20,593 nucleotides of DNA from Planctomycetota bacterium. GTDB taxonomy: Bacteria; Planctomycetota; Phycisphaerae; Sedimentisphaerales; Anaerobacaceae. The notes under the pieces were generated by a model. That model was not told where the DNA came from. It did not search any database and saw only the letters and a list, made by a program, of their open reading frames with translations. Location: contig JADFHU010000010.1 of the NCBI GenBank assembly GCA_022567055.1, positions 1 through 20,593 on the forward strand. The letters are read 5' to 3'. Both the position numbers and the translations under genes were made by a program. Within the stretch, counting starts at the first letter, position 1. Each line of letters opens with the position of its first letter. Positions 6,819 through 14,180 of the stretch are shown piece by piece.

Positions 6819-7634
6819 TCACAGAAAGTCTCGCACCAAGGTGACCACAGGTTCGAGGTCTATTCGCCTGCGCGCGAGTGCCCTAAACAGAGTCCCGTCG
6901 GCAAAGGGCAGGGGGCTCAAACTGTAGAATGGCCCCTGCAAGGGAAGGGAGTGAACCGCGGGAAGCAGGGGGACGACATGTTTCTGCATGTTGGTAAAGG
7001 GTTTGAGCTGCCGGACCAGTTCCCGGACCTGAGGGCCGATGAGCGTGATGGTCATGGTGACATCGAAGCCGCCAAAACGAGCTGGATTGTGGGGAGAGTC
7101 TTTCTGCGGGCGGCAACGGAACATCTCTCGTAAGAGCGTCTTCTTCTTACGCGTGATATGGACGTTTGACACGTACTCACGGAATTGAAACTGTTCTCCA
7201 CTTTCACTGCGACCCGATTGAAACGAGTCGAGTAGCACTAGGGAGGCATCGTCGGCCAGGTCCCAATGTTGGTCTAGATGAAACAGCGCCTCTCTGTGCA
7301 TAACCACGGGATCCGGCGCAAGCACCAGCAGACTCTCTTCTTGGAGGGTCCCCGCAATGGACTGGATCGAAGGTATTCCCATGGGGTTCTTGTAGACCTG
7401 TGTATTGGCTTGAGAACGAATGACGGTCCGGGTGCGGGCGCCGCAGCCTATCTTTAGGTGGGTGCGATCGCCTTGCAGAATGCCACCTCCAAAGGTAGAG
7501 GTGAAGATTTCGGCCGTCTGGCGACCGCACTGTGTCTGAAACAGGCGCAGGGGCGCGCGATGCAGCATCCGCACGACCTGAGTTCGGTTTCGGACGCTTT
7601 TCAGTTCTAGATGGCTGGTGCTCATGTTTGGCAT
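6819..7634 (-). CDS. ureD: Urease accessory protein UreD (UreH)
   Basis: A 271-residue protein of the UreD/UreH family, the scaffold that binds apo-urease and, with UreF and UreG, forms the nickel-insertion complex. Recognisable are the N-terminal HRAPLRLFQTQ block, STFGGGILQGDR (family signature G-G-x-x-x-G-D), VIRSQANTQVYKNP, and the C-terminal ITLIGPQVRELVRQL. It is the last gene of the urease operon, 27 nt after ureG. A second ATG at 7625 (MSTSHLELK) is also a reasonable start, and neither has an obvious ribosome site. The F-G-D order at the end of the cluster resembles that of Helicobacter (F-G-H). Length is normal. Confidence 0.93.
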   Translation of the reverse strand: MPNMSTSHLELKSVRNRTQVVRMLHRAPLRLFQTQCGRQTAEIFTSTFGGGILQGDRTHLKIGCGARTRTVIRSQANTQVYKNPMGIPSIQSIAGTLQEESLLVLAPDPVVMHREALFHLDQHWDLADDASLVLLDSFQSGRSESGEQFQFREYVSNVHITRKKKTLLREMFRCRPQKDSPHNPARFGGFDVTMTITLIGPQVRELVRQLKPFTNMQKHVVPLLPAVHSLPLQGPFYSLSPLPFADGTLFRALARRRIDLEPVVTLVRDFL

Positions 7635-7661
7635 GGTTTAAGACGATACTTGCATCGGTCC

Positions 7662-8405
7662 TTAACCTTGTGAGCTTCCCACGTCGACCCCTCGCCTCGC
7701 CTTGAATGCCGCTTCAACGTGCTTGATGACTTCGTCGATGCCCAGATTGTGGCGGGCCTGCGTGAAGAGGAAGGGACCGCCATCGCGCATCGTCTCGGCA
7801 TCTCGTGCCATGACATCCAGATCGGCGCCCACCTGTTCGGCAATGTCTGTCTTGTTGATGATGAGAAGATCCGACTGAGTGATTCCGGGTCCTCCCTTAC
7901 GCGGTATCTTGTCACCGCCGGAGACGTCGATGACGTAGAGGATGTAATCGGCAAGCTCGCGACTGAAGTTGGCGGCCAGGTTGTCACCGCCACTTTCAAC
8001 GAAGAGAAGGTCCAAGCGGTTCTCAAATCGAGTCATCAAGGTTTCCAGCGCATTTAAATTGAGCGAGATATCCTCTCGAATAGCGGCATGGGGGCAGCCT
8101 CCTGTGACCACCGCGGTAATTCGGTCGGCGGCGAGGACTTGGTGTCGTGTCAAAAATTGGGCATCCTCCTCGGTGAAGATGTCGTTCGTGACAACCGCGA
8201 CTTGATAACGATCGCGAAGCTGCTCACAGAGCGCGCGTAGCAGGGCTGTTTTTCCGCTGCCCACCGGTCCCCCGATACCCACGGTGAAGGCGCGGGTGGC
8301 AAAATTGCGTTGGGACAGCGAGACCTCTCTATCTTGAAACTGACCGGGTTGGTCCCAATCTTCGTGGGTATGAGGGTGGGAGTGCGAATGAGATTCAGTT
8401 GCCAT
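7662..8405 (-). CDS. ureG: Urease accessory GTPase UreG with His-rich N-terminus
   Basis: A 247-residue SIMIBI-class GTPase that couples GTP hydrolysis to nickel delivery into urease. Residues 6-14 carry five alternating histidines (SHSHSHPHTH), a likely nickel-binding extension. The core follows: P-loop GPVGSGKT (46-53), the nickel-binding CPH motif (104-106), FVESGGDNLAANFS and the guanine-specificity NKTD. It starts 12 nt after the ureF stop, with AAGGA upstream of the ATG. No ureE is present in the cluster, so the His-rich extension may take over part of nickel storage or transfer, as proposed for other His-rich UreG proteins. The family call is secure; the substitution for UreE is inference. 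Confidence 0.95.
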   Translation of the reverse strand: MATESHSHSHPHTHEDWDQPGQFQDREVSLSQRNFATRAFTVGIGGPVGSGKTALLRALCEQLRDRYQVAVVTNDIFTEEDAQFLTRHQVLAADRITAVVTGGCPHAAIREDISLNLNALETLMTRFENRLDLLFVESGGDNLAANFSRELADYILYVIDVSGGDKIPRKGGPGITQSDLLIINKTDIAEQVGADLDVMARDAETMRDGGPFLFTQARHNLGIDEVIKHVEAAFKARRGVDVGSSQG

Positions 8406-8417
8406 GGTTTTGTTTCC

Positions 8418-9083
8418 TTAGTTCTGAAAGAGTTTTGTGTAGAGGTGGGTATGATCCGCCTGCGTAAGTTCCAGGAGCGGCGAGGTCCTGCACGCCTGGG
8501 AGGCCCGTTTGCGCCCGGCGCGCCGCAACAGGGTGGGTATCTTGTTCTCCAACTGACTTTGAATCTCCTGGGCTCGCGAAGGACCGAGGACTCCGAGGCG
8601 AACGGCGGCGCTCATCTGGTCTCTGATCTGCAAAAACAGATAGAGGGTCGCCATCTCATCCCAAGTGCCGCCGGCGTCCTTTAAGGTCAGCACGAAGACC
8701 ACCAGGAAGTGCGGTGGGCAGTGTTGATCTTCTAGCTGCCTAAGCAAACGAGCCGAGTTGGTTTGTGGGAACAGATGGGGAATGACCCGTAGCCAAGCAC
8801 GGCCCTGGTGCACAGACGCGTCGCGGGTCAGGGGAATCAGCAACCTCACGTCGTAATCGTGCACCGTCGCCCAGGGAGAGGCCTCCTCGAAGAGGGATCG
8901 CATGATGGGAAGATCAAAGTCGGCGATTTGTTCCAGGTTCGCCGTGACGTAGGCAATTAATTCGCTCTGGGAGCGAATGACACTGATCTTGACCCCACAC
9001 TCCAAGCCATTGGAAAAAGCAAACCCGCCGATAGGCAGGCCAGAGTCGGCCAGATGCATCAGTTGAATAGGCGTTAGCCCCAT
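8418..9083 (-). CDS. ureF: Urease accessory protein UreF
   Basis: A 221-residue all-helical protein. It opens with LMHLADSGLPIGGFAFSNGL, the N-terminal signature of UreF (D-S-x-x-P-x-G-x-F-x-x-S-x-G-x-E). UreF bridges UreD and UreG and gates GTP-dependent nickel transfer into the urease active site. AGAAGGGG lies just upstream of the ATG at 9083, and ureC ends 42 nt earlier. The C-terminal part (LGVLGPSRAQEIQSQLENKI) also fits the family. Length is normal for UreF (about 220-240). Confidence 0.93.
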   Translation of the reverse strand: MGLTPIQLMHLADSGLPIGGFAFSNGLECGVKISVIRSQSELIAYVTANLEQIADFDLPIMRSLFEEASPWATVHDYDVRLLIPLTRDASVHQGRAWLRVIPHLFPQTNSARLLRQLEDQHCPPHFLVVFVLTLKDAGGTWDEMATLYLFLQIRDQMSAAVRLGVLGPSRAQEIQSQLENKIPTLLRRAGRKRASQACRTSPLLELTQADHTHLYTKLFQN

Positions 9084-9125
9084 ATCCCCTTCTCACGGGC
9101 CGGCGACGGAGTTCTCGGAAAGAGC

Positions 9126-10844
9126 CTAAAACAGTCGGTATAGCTGCGCTAGCGGCAATTTCCGAGCCGGTTCGCAGGTGATGTGCTCCCCGTCAACGGT
9201 GACCCGATAGGTTTCAGGATCAATTTCAATCTTAGGGAGACAGTCATTCAGACGCATGTCCTTCTTGCCGATGTTGCGGCAGCCACGCACAGCCACTGCC
9301 GCTTTTGAGAGGCCATAGCGTTCTACCGAGGCCAGTGAGGCCATGGAGACGAAGACACGCGAGTGTTGCCGCGGACTGGACCCAAAGGCGCCGAACATGG
9401 GGCGAGAGAAAGAGGGTTGAGGCGTGGGAATAGAGGCATTGGGATCCCCCATTTGCGCTTGGGCGATCACGCCTCCTTTGACCACGATCTCAGGTGTCAC
9501 GCCAAAGAAGTCGGGTCGCCATAAGACCAAGTCTGCTAGCTTGCCAACTTCGACCGAGCCGATTTCATGCGACAATCCGTGGGCAATAGCGGGGTTGATG
9601 GTATATTTCGCCACGTAGCGGCGCACGCGAAAGTTGTCGCTGCCCTGACCCGCTTGCTTATCCTCGGGAAGTTGTCCCCGTTGCTGCCTCATCTTGTGGG
9701 CCGTCTGCCAGGTACGGGTGATGACCTCCCCGACCCGTCCCATGGCCTGGGCATCGGAGGCGATCATGGAGAGGGCGCCGAGGTCGTGGAGAATGTCTTC
9801 GGCGGCGATGGTCTCGCCGCGAATACGGCTCTCGGCAAAGGCCACATCCTCGGGAATGTTCTTGTCGAGGTGGTGACAGACCATCAGCATATCCAGATGT
9901 TCATCGAGGGTATTGGCGGTGAAAGGGCGGGTCGGATTGGTGGAAGAGGGTAAGACATTGGGCTCGCCACAGAGTTTCAAGATGTCCGGGGCATGGCCAC
10001 CTCCGGCCCCTTCGGTGTGATAGGTGTGGATGGTCCTGCCCTTGAAGGCGGCACAGCTATTTTCGACGAAACCGGATTCGTTCAGGGTGTCGGTGTGAAT
10101 GGCGACCTGTACATCATACTGTTCGGCGATGCTCAGGCAGCAATCGATGGTGGCTGGGGTGGTGCCCCAGTCTTCATGCAATTTGAGACCGGCAGCCCCG
10201 GCTTTAATCTGCTCTGCCAATCCTTCCGGCTTCGAACTATTTCCCTTGCCGAGAAACCCGAAATTGAGCGGATAGGCATCCGTGCTGCGCAACATCATTT
10301 CGATATTCCAAGCCCCGGGCGTGCAGGTGGTGGCTTTGGTGCCGGTGGCGGGACCCGTGCCGCCGCCCAGCAGGGTGGTCAGACCCGAGGCGATGGCCTC
10401 GTCGATCTGTTGGGGACAGATGAAGTGCACATGGGCGTCTATGCCGCCTGCCGTGAGAAGGAGCTTCTCGCCGGCAATGACTTCGGTCGTGGGGCCACAG
10501 ATCATACCGGGTGTGACGTGTGACATGATGTGGGGATTTCCGGCCTTGCCGATGCCGGCGATGCGTCCATCCTTGATCCCCACGTCCGCCTTGAGGATGC
10601 CCGTGACATCCACGATCAGGGCGTTGGTTATCAAGAGATCCAAGGCGTCGGCCTGCGAAACGCCCGCACACTGCCCCATGCCGTCGCGCAGCACCTTGCC
10701 TCCGCCGAACTTGCACTCATCCCCATAGACAGTATGGTCCTTTTCGACATGGATGATCAGGTCGGTGTCACCCAGGCGAACTCTGTCCCCCGTGGTCGGG
10801 CCATACATGGCGGCGTAGGCGTCACGAGAGATGCTATGAGCCAT
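9126..10844 (-). CDS. ureC: Urease alpha subunit (catalytic)
   Basis: Start ATG 10844 (MAHSISRDAYAAMYGPTTGD) gives 572 residues, the normal family size. It has GGAG upstream and overlaps the end of ureAB by 11 nt; the earlier ATG at 10859 only adds five residues. All dinuclear nickel ligands are visible: H138 and H140 (HVH), carbamylated K221 with H223 in LKLHEDWG, H250, H276 in TYHTEGAGGGHA, and D364 in SMIASDAQAMGR. The catalytic flap Cys323-His324-His325 (MVCHHLD) is also intact. Numbering is a constant four ahead of Klebsiella UreC. It hydrolyses urea to ammonia and carbamate in the cytoplasm. Everything indicates an active enzyme. Confidence 0.98.
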   Translation of the reverse strand: MAHSISRDAYAAMYGPTTGDRVRLGDTDLIIHVEKDHTVYGDECKFGGGKVLRDGMGQCAGVSQADALDLLITNALIVDVTGILKADVGIKDGRIAGIGKAGNPHIMSHVTPGMICGPTTEVIAGEKLLLTAGGIDAHVHFICPQQIDEAIASGLTTLLGGGTGPATGTKATTCTPGAWNIEMMLRSTDAYPLNFGFLGKGNSSKPEGLAEQIKAGAAGLKLHEDWGTTPATIDCCLSIAEQYDVQVAIHTDTLNESGFVENSCAAFKGRTIHTYHTEGAGGGHAPDILKLCGEPNVLPSSTNPTRPFTANTLDEHLDMLMVCHHLDKNIPEDVAFAESRIRGETIAAEDILHDLGALSMIASDAQAMGRVGEVITRTWQTAHKMRQQRGQLPEDKQAGQGSDNFRVRRYVAKYTINPAIAHGLSHEIGSVEVGKLADLVLWRPDFFGVTPEIVVKGGVIAQAQMGDPNASIPTPQPSFSRPMFGAFGSSPRQHSRVFVSMASLASVERYGLSKAAVAVRGCRNIGKKDMRLNDCLPKIEIDPETYRVTVDGEHITCEPARKLPLAQLYRLF

Positions 10845-11604
10845 GGTCCTGCTCCACATGACTGAAGTGTTGCTGCTCGGCGCGGTCTAGTGCCGAAGCC
10901 AGGCGATCTGTCTCCGCCGGACCGTCAATGAGTGCGTTAGCCCCATGGACAATGCGCTGCCCGGCAATCTCCACCAGTTCGACCTCCTTGGTCTCACCGG
11001 GTTCGAAACGAACGGCGGTGCCGGCGGGAATGTCGAGGCGTCGGCCGAAGGCCGACCGTCGGTCAAAGGACAGGGCCGCGTTGACTTCAAAGAACGGATA
11101 GTGGGAACCCACCTGAACGGGACGGTCCCCGTGGTTGAGGACCTTTAGCGCGACGAGGGACCGTCCCTCGTTGAGGACGATCGGGTCGCTGCCGCACTCG
11201 ACGGCCCCCGGCTGGGACGATGATCCGTTGTCGATCGTCGTCATGCTGTCTTGACGTGTGAGACCCGAACCATGCAGGGCCAGGACCGGGTCTCCCTTTT
11301 CCCGACAGATGGGCTGATGGACCGTCACGAGTTTGGTGCCGTCGACGAAGGTGCCTTCCACCTGCACCTCGTCCAACATGTCCGCGACGCCGGGCATGAC
11401 ATCGTCATGGCCCAACAGTCCCTTGCCCTTGTCCATCAGGTCTGAGACGGAATCCCCTTCGCGAATGAACTCGAGCAGTTGAGCGGACAGGAGGGCCACG
11501 GCTTCCACGTAGTTGAGGGCGATGCCGCGGGCGTAGCGTTTTTGGGCCAGGCACCCGGCATTGTGCAGCATCAGTTTCTCGATGTCTCTGGGTGTCAGAT
11601 GCAC
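10834..11604 (-). CDS. ureAB: Fused urease gamma-beta subunit
   Basis: Start GTG 11604 (HLTPRDIEKLMLHNAG), six bases after GAGGTG, gives 256 residues. An upstream in-frame ATG would run back through a leader hairpin and add 35 residues unlike any urease. Residues 1-100 are the gamma subunit (AQKRYARGIALNYVEAVALL; MLDEVQVEGTFVDGTKLVTV). Residues ~130-228 are the beta subunit (PVQVGSHYPFFEVNAALSFD; LDIPAGTAVRFEPGETKEVE). The linker ~101-130 is polar. This is the Helicobacter-style fusion rather than two separate genes. In the beta motif SHYHFFEVN the second His is Pro (residue 170), a small oddity away from the active site. First gene of ureAB-C-F-G-D. Confidence 0.96.
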   Translation of the reverse strand: MHLTPRDIEKLMLHNAGCLAQKRYARGIALNYVEAVALLSAQLLEFIREGDSVSDLMDKGKGLLGHDDVMPGVADMLDEVQVEGTFVDGTKLVTVHQPICREKGDPVLALHGSGLTRQDSMTTIDNGSSSQPGAVECGSDPIVLNEGRSLVALKVLNHGDRPVQVGSHYPFFEVNAALSFDRRSAFGRRLDIPAGTAVRFEPGETKEVELVEIAGQRIVHGANALIDGPAETDRLASALDRAEQQHFSHVEQDHGS

Positions 11605-11624
11605 GGGCTCACCTCTACATCCAC

Positions 11625-11669
11625 AAACAGGCGGGCAGCTTACCTCAAGCTGAGGCAAGCTGCCTGTTT
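11625..11669 (-). promoter_or_regulatory. Long stem-loop in ureAB leader
   Basis: AAACAGGC (11625-11632) pairs with GCCTGTTT (11662-11669), and AGCTTACCTCA (11637-11647) with TGAGGCAAGCT (11651-11661). The loop is AGC and four bases (11633-11636) are bulged. In the minus-strand RNA the single inner mismatch becomes a G-U pair. The result is a 19-bp hairpin ending about 20 nt before the ureAB GTG, just upstream of its ribosome site. It could be a leader control element, an mRNA-stability structure or a weak terminator for the upstream gene. Confidence 0.55.
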
Positions 11670-11680
11670 CCTGAATGTTC

Positions 11681-11734
11681 GTCTCGCGACCGAGACAGAG
11701 GATAGGCACCGACCAGGGAACGAGGTCGGCGCCT
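11681..11734 (-). terminator. Two further hairpins between outer-membrane protein gene and ureAB
   Basis: GTCTCG/CGAGAC (11681-11696, loop CGAC) and AGGCACCGACC/GGTCGGCGCCT (11704-11734, one mismatch, loop of nine) follow the outer-membrane protein stop at 11755 on the minus strand. Neither has a T-tract, so termination is uncertain. They may act as processing or stability elements between differently expressed genes. Confidence 0.4.
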
Positions 11735-11754
11735 GGTTAAAGCCTTAGAGTAGC

Positions 11755-12579
11755 CTACTTCAACATGATGTTGAGAGAGGCATTTACGACTACGGTGTCG
11801 TCTTTAGATTCAAAGCCGGCGGCCTCCCATGCTGTGTGCGTCCTGCCCAGGACACCACGATCATCATCAAATGTCCAATAGGCGACACCGATGGAGGCAG
11901 AGACCGCATCACAGAGCGGCATAGAGGTGCTGGCGCCGACAGCATAGGCCTGGAATCCGCTGTCGCTCGACCCGTCGTGACTAAAATAGTAGGCGCCGTA
12001 GTCTCCACCGCTCCAGACGGCCTTGGCCCATAGATCGATGGCATTGTCCTCAGTGACATCCAGGGAGTGCGAGACGGCAAAGTTTCCCCACACACCTTCG
12101 TTGGCGCTGTCGATGTCGTACAGCACGGTCGCACTTGGACTCAGGAGCAGGTTCTTGAGGGTAACACCTGCGTAGACATCTTCCGTATTGCCATTGCCAC
12201 CGACTCGGGCTATCTGCACGAAATCATAGTAGATGTAACCGAGGGAGACATCCGCGGAGTCACAGCCACTATAGGTGTAGTCGAAAATGAAGTCCCGCTC
12301 CGTCACGTCGCCTGTGGCATCCAAAGGGTTGTCATAGCCGATGGAATCGTCCAGATTGAGGACTTGCCAATAGATGCCGCTGAAGGCGTGATCGCCACGG
12401 GTGATGGTGGTGCCGACATCGGTCATCAGGACCGGTCCGTTGACCCAGTTAATGCCTGTGGCGGCCACGAAGGCACTGGCGATAGTGTTGTTCACACGGA
12501 CGGTGATGTCGTCTTCCGCGGACACTGCGCAAGCGAGCAACAGCACCATCACAGTCACTTTCAGTTTTGTCATTTTCAT
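11755..12579 (-). CDS. Putative outer-membrane beta-barrel protein between urea transporter and urease
   Basis: ATG 12579 (MKMTKLKVTVMVLLLACAVS) with AGGAG ten bases upstream gives 274 residues; a longer in-frame start adds twelve residues before the signal peptide. Signal peptidase probably cuts after VSA, before EDDITVRVNN. The rest is beta-strand-rich. It is homologous to the barrel at 5910-6716: FDYTYS..., LGYIYYDF, TEDVYAGV, LSPSATVLYDIDSANEGVWG and SHSLDVTEDN align with counterparts in order. It lies between urtE (104 nt upstream) and ureAB (150 nt downstream) on the same strand, so it is probably co-regulated with them. I infer an outer-membrane urea or amide porin. Channel activity is not proven by sequence. 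Confidence 0.75.
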   Translation of the reverse strand: MKMTKLKVTVMVLLLACAVSAEDDITVRVNNTIASAFVAATGINWVNGPVLMTDVGTTITRGDHAFSGIYWQVLNLDDSIGYDNPLDATGDVTERDFIFDYTYSGCDSADVSLGYIYYDFVQIARVGGNGNTEDVYAGVTLKNLLLSPSATVLYDIDSANEGVWGNFAVSHSLDVTEDNAIDLWAKAVWSGGDYGAYYFSHDGSSDSGFQAYAVGASTSMPLCDAVSASIGVAYWTFDDDRGVLGRTHTAWEAAGFESKDDTVVVNASLNIMLK

Positions 12580-12682
12580 GATACTCAGACTCCTAAATAA
12601 GGGCTTAAAAAACACATTGTGGAAGCACGTACTTGAACATATTCATTCTTCTTCTCTGTCTCTTTTCTTGGATTCCGCCCTC

Positions 12683-13369
12683 CTACACATGAAGATAATC
12701 AGAAACCAGACCATCTGTCAAGCCATCAATCGTATCGGCCGCGACGACACGACCACGGTTCATCAAGACGAACCGGTCGCAGAACGTCTTGACGAAAGCC
12801 AGATACTGCTCGACGATCAGGATCGTCTTTCCCTGCTCTGCGGAGAGGCGATTGAGTACTTCTCCGATACGTTGAATGATGTTGGGCTGGATGCCTTCGG
12901 TGGGTTCGTCCAGGATCAAAAACTCCGGGTCGGTCACCAACGCCCGCGCGATGGATAGTTGTTGTTGCTGCCCGCCGGAGAGATCGCCCCCGAAGCGTGA
13001 TTTCATCTCCCCGAGCACCGGGAAGTAGTCGAAGACGCTCTCCGGTACCGCCGATTGCCCTTGAGGCAGACCGGTCTGGAGGTTCTCCTCAACCGTTAAC
13101 TTGGGGAAAATATGCCGGCCCTGGGGGGCATAACCCATCCCCAGCCGGGCCCGTTGATAGGCGGATTTCGCGGTGACATCCTGGTCTTGGAAGCAGATCT
13201 GGCCGGACGTGGGGCGAGAGAGACCCATGATGGTGCGTACCAAGGTCGTCTTGCCGACGCCGTTTCGACCCATCAAGCACACCATGGTGTTGCGCGGGAC
13301 CTCGAATGAGACCTCGAACAGGGCCTGGACATTGCCATAAGAGAAATTGATATTCTCGACCGTCAACAT
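12683..13369 (-). CDS. urtE: Urea ABC transporter ATP-binding protein UrtE
   Basis: A 228-residue ABC ATPase of the branched-chain amino acid/urea (HAAT) group: Walker A GRNGVGKT (34-41), Q-loop near APQGRHIFP, signature LSGGQ (130-134) and Walker B LILDEP (151-156), followed by TEGIQPNI, which is typical of UrtE/LivF. It begins one base after the urtD stop. With UrtD it powers urea import through UrtB-UrtC. Length is normal. No hairpin follows the stop, so read-through into the outer-membrane protein gene is possible. Confidence 0.95.
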   Translation of the reverse strand: MLTVENINFSYGNVQALFEVSFEVPRNTMVCLMGRNGVGKTTLVRTIMGLSRPTSGQICFQDQDVTAKSAYQRARLGMGYAPQGRHIFPKLTVEENLQTGLPQGQSAVPESVFDYFPVLGEMKSRFGGDLSGGQQQQLSIARALVTDPEFLILDEPTEGIQPNIIQRIGEVLNRLSAEQGKTILIVEQYLAFVKTFCDRFVLMNRGRVVAADTIDGLTDGLVSDYLHV

Positions 13370-13370
13370 C

Positions 13371-14180
13371 TTATCTGCCCAAATAGGCCTCGATCACTTC
13401 CTCGTTGCGCTTGACTTCATCCATGGTGCCCTCGGTCATGACCTTGCCGTCACAGAGGACGGTGACGGGCGAGTCCAGTTGCCGAACAAAATCCATGTCA
13501 TGTTCGATGACGATGAGCGTATGCTTGTCTCTCAACTCCAGCAGCAGTTCCGCTGTCAGCTCGGTTTCGGCGTCGGTCAGTCCGGCGGCGGGCTCGTCGA
13601 TTAGCAACAGACGCGGATCGGAGAGGATGAGCGTGCTGATCGCCAGCCACTGGCGCTGGCCATGGCTGAGAAATCGGGCCTCGGTGTTGACGTTGTCCGC
13701 GAGCTTGACCCGTTCCAGCAGAGCCATGATGCGGTCCTGTTCCACCTTGCGCCGCGTGGCCAAGAGGGCCGAGAAGATGCCCTTCGGTCCCGGCAATGAC
13801 AGTTCCATGTTTTCGTAGACCGTCAGGCTGTCGAAGAGCGTAGGCGTCTGAAACTTGCGGCCGATGCCCCGTCTGACAATCTCGGCGTCCGAGAGACGGG
13901 TAATCTCCTCGCCGTCGAAATAGACCGACCCGGTCGCCGGGCGGGTCTTTCCCGTGATGACATCACACAGGGTCGATTTTCCGGCGCCATTGGGACCGAT
14001 CACCACCCGCAGTTCGTTGTGTCGAATACCAATGTCATCGATGTCGAGCGCCGTGAAGCCGTCGAAGACCGCCGTCACGTTGTGCAGGAACAGCAGGTAC
14101 TTGCGGCTCCAGAGGGCGTTCACCGTCGGGGATTCGAGGCTATATCCTCCTTTCGCCTGTTCGCTCGTCTGGGTCGTCAT
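13371..14180 (-). CDS. urtD: Urea ABC transporter ATP-binding protein UrtD
   Basis: A 269-residue LivG-type ABC ATPase with Walker A GPNGAGKS (62-69), signature LSHGQ (171-175, the LivG/UrtD variant) and Walker B LLLIDEP (191-197), followed by AAGLTDAETE and the H-loop VIEHDMDFV. The opening ~30 residues are an extension before the nucleotide-binding domain; UrtD proteins often carry one. The ATG overlaps the urtC stop (ATGA), so translation is coupled. Together with UrtE it forms the ATPase pair of the urea importer. Confidence 0.95.
   Translation of the reverse strand: MTTQTSEQAKGGYSLESPTVNALWSRKYLLFLHNVTAVFDGFTALDIDDIGIRHNELRVVIGPNGAGKSTLCDVITGKTRPATGSVYFDGEEITRLSDAEIVRRGIGRKFQTPTLFDSLTVYENMELSLPGPKGIFSALLATRRKVEQDRIMALLERVKLADNVNTEARFLSHGQRQWLAISTLILSDPRLLLIDEPAAGLTDAETELTAELLLELRDKHTLIVIEHDMDFVRQLDSPVTVLCDGKVMTEGTMDEVKRNEEVIEAYLGR

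Noticed and set aside
11605..11709. Earlier start for the ureAB product
   Set aside because: The extra 35 residues are encoded by leader hairpins, are unlike any urease, and GTG 11604 has a good ribosome site.
11735..11754. A -24/-12 promoter for ureAB, GG-N10-GC near 11730-11745 on the minus strand
   Set aside because: Only the GG and GC match; the TT before GC is missing, so it is no better than chance.
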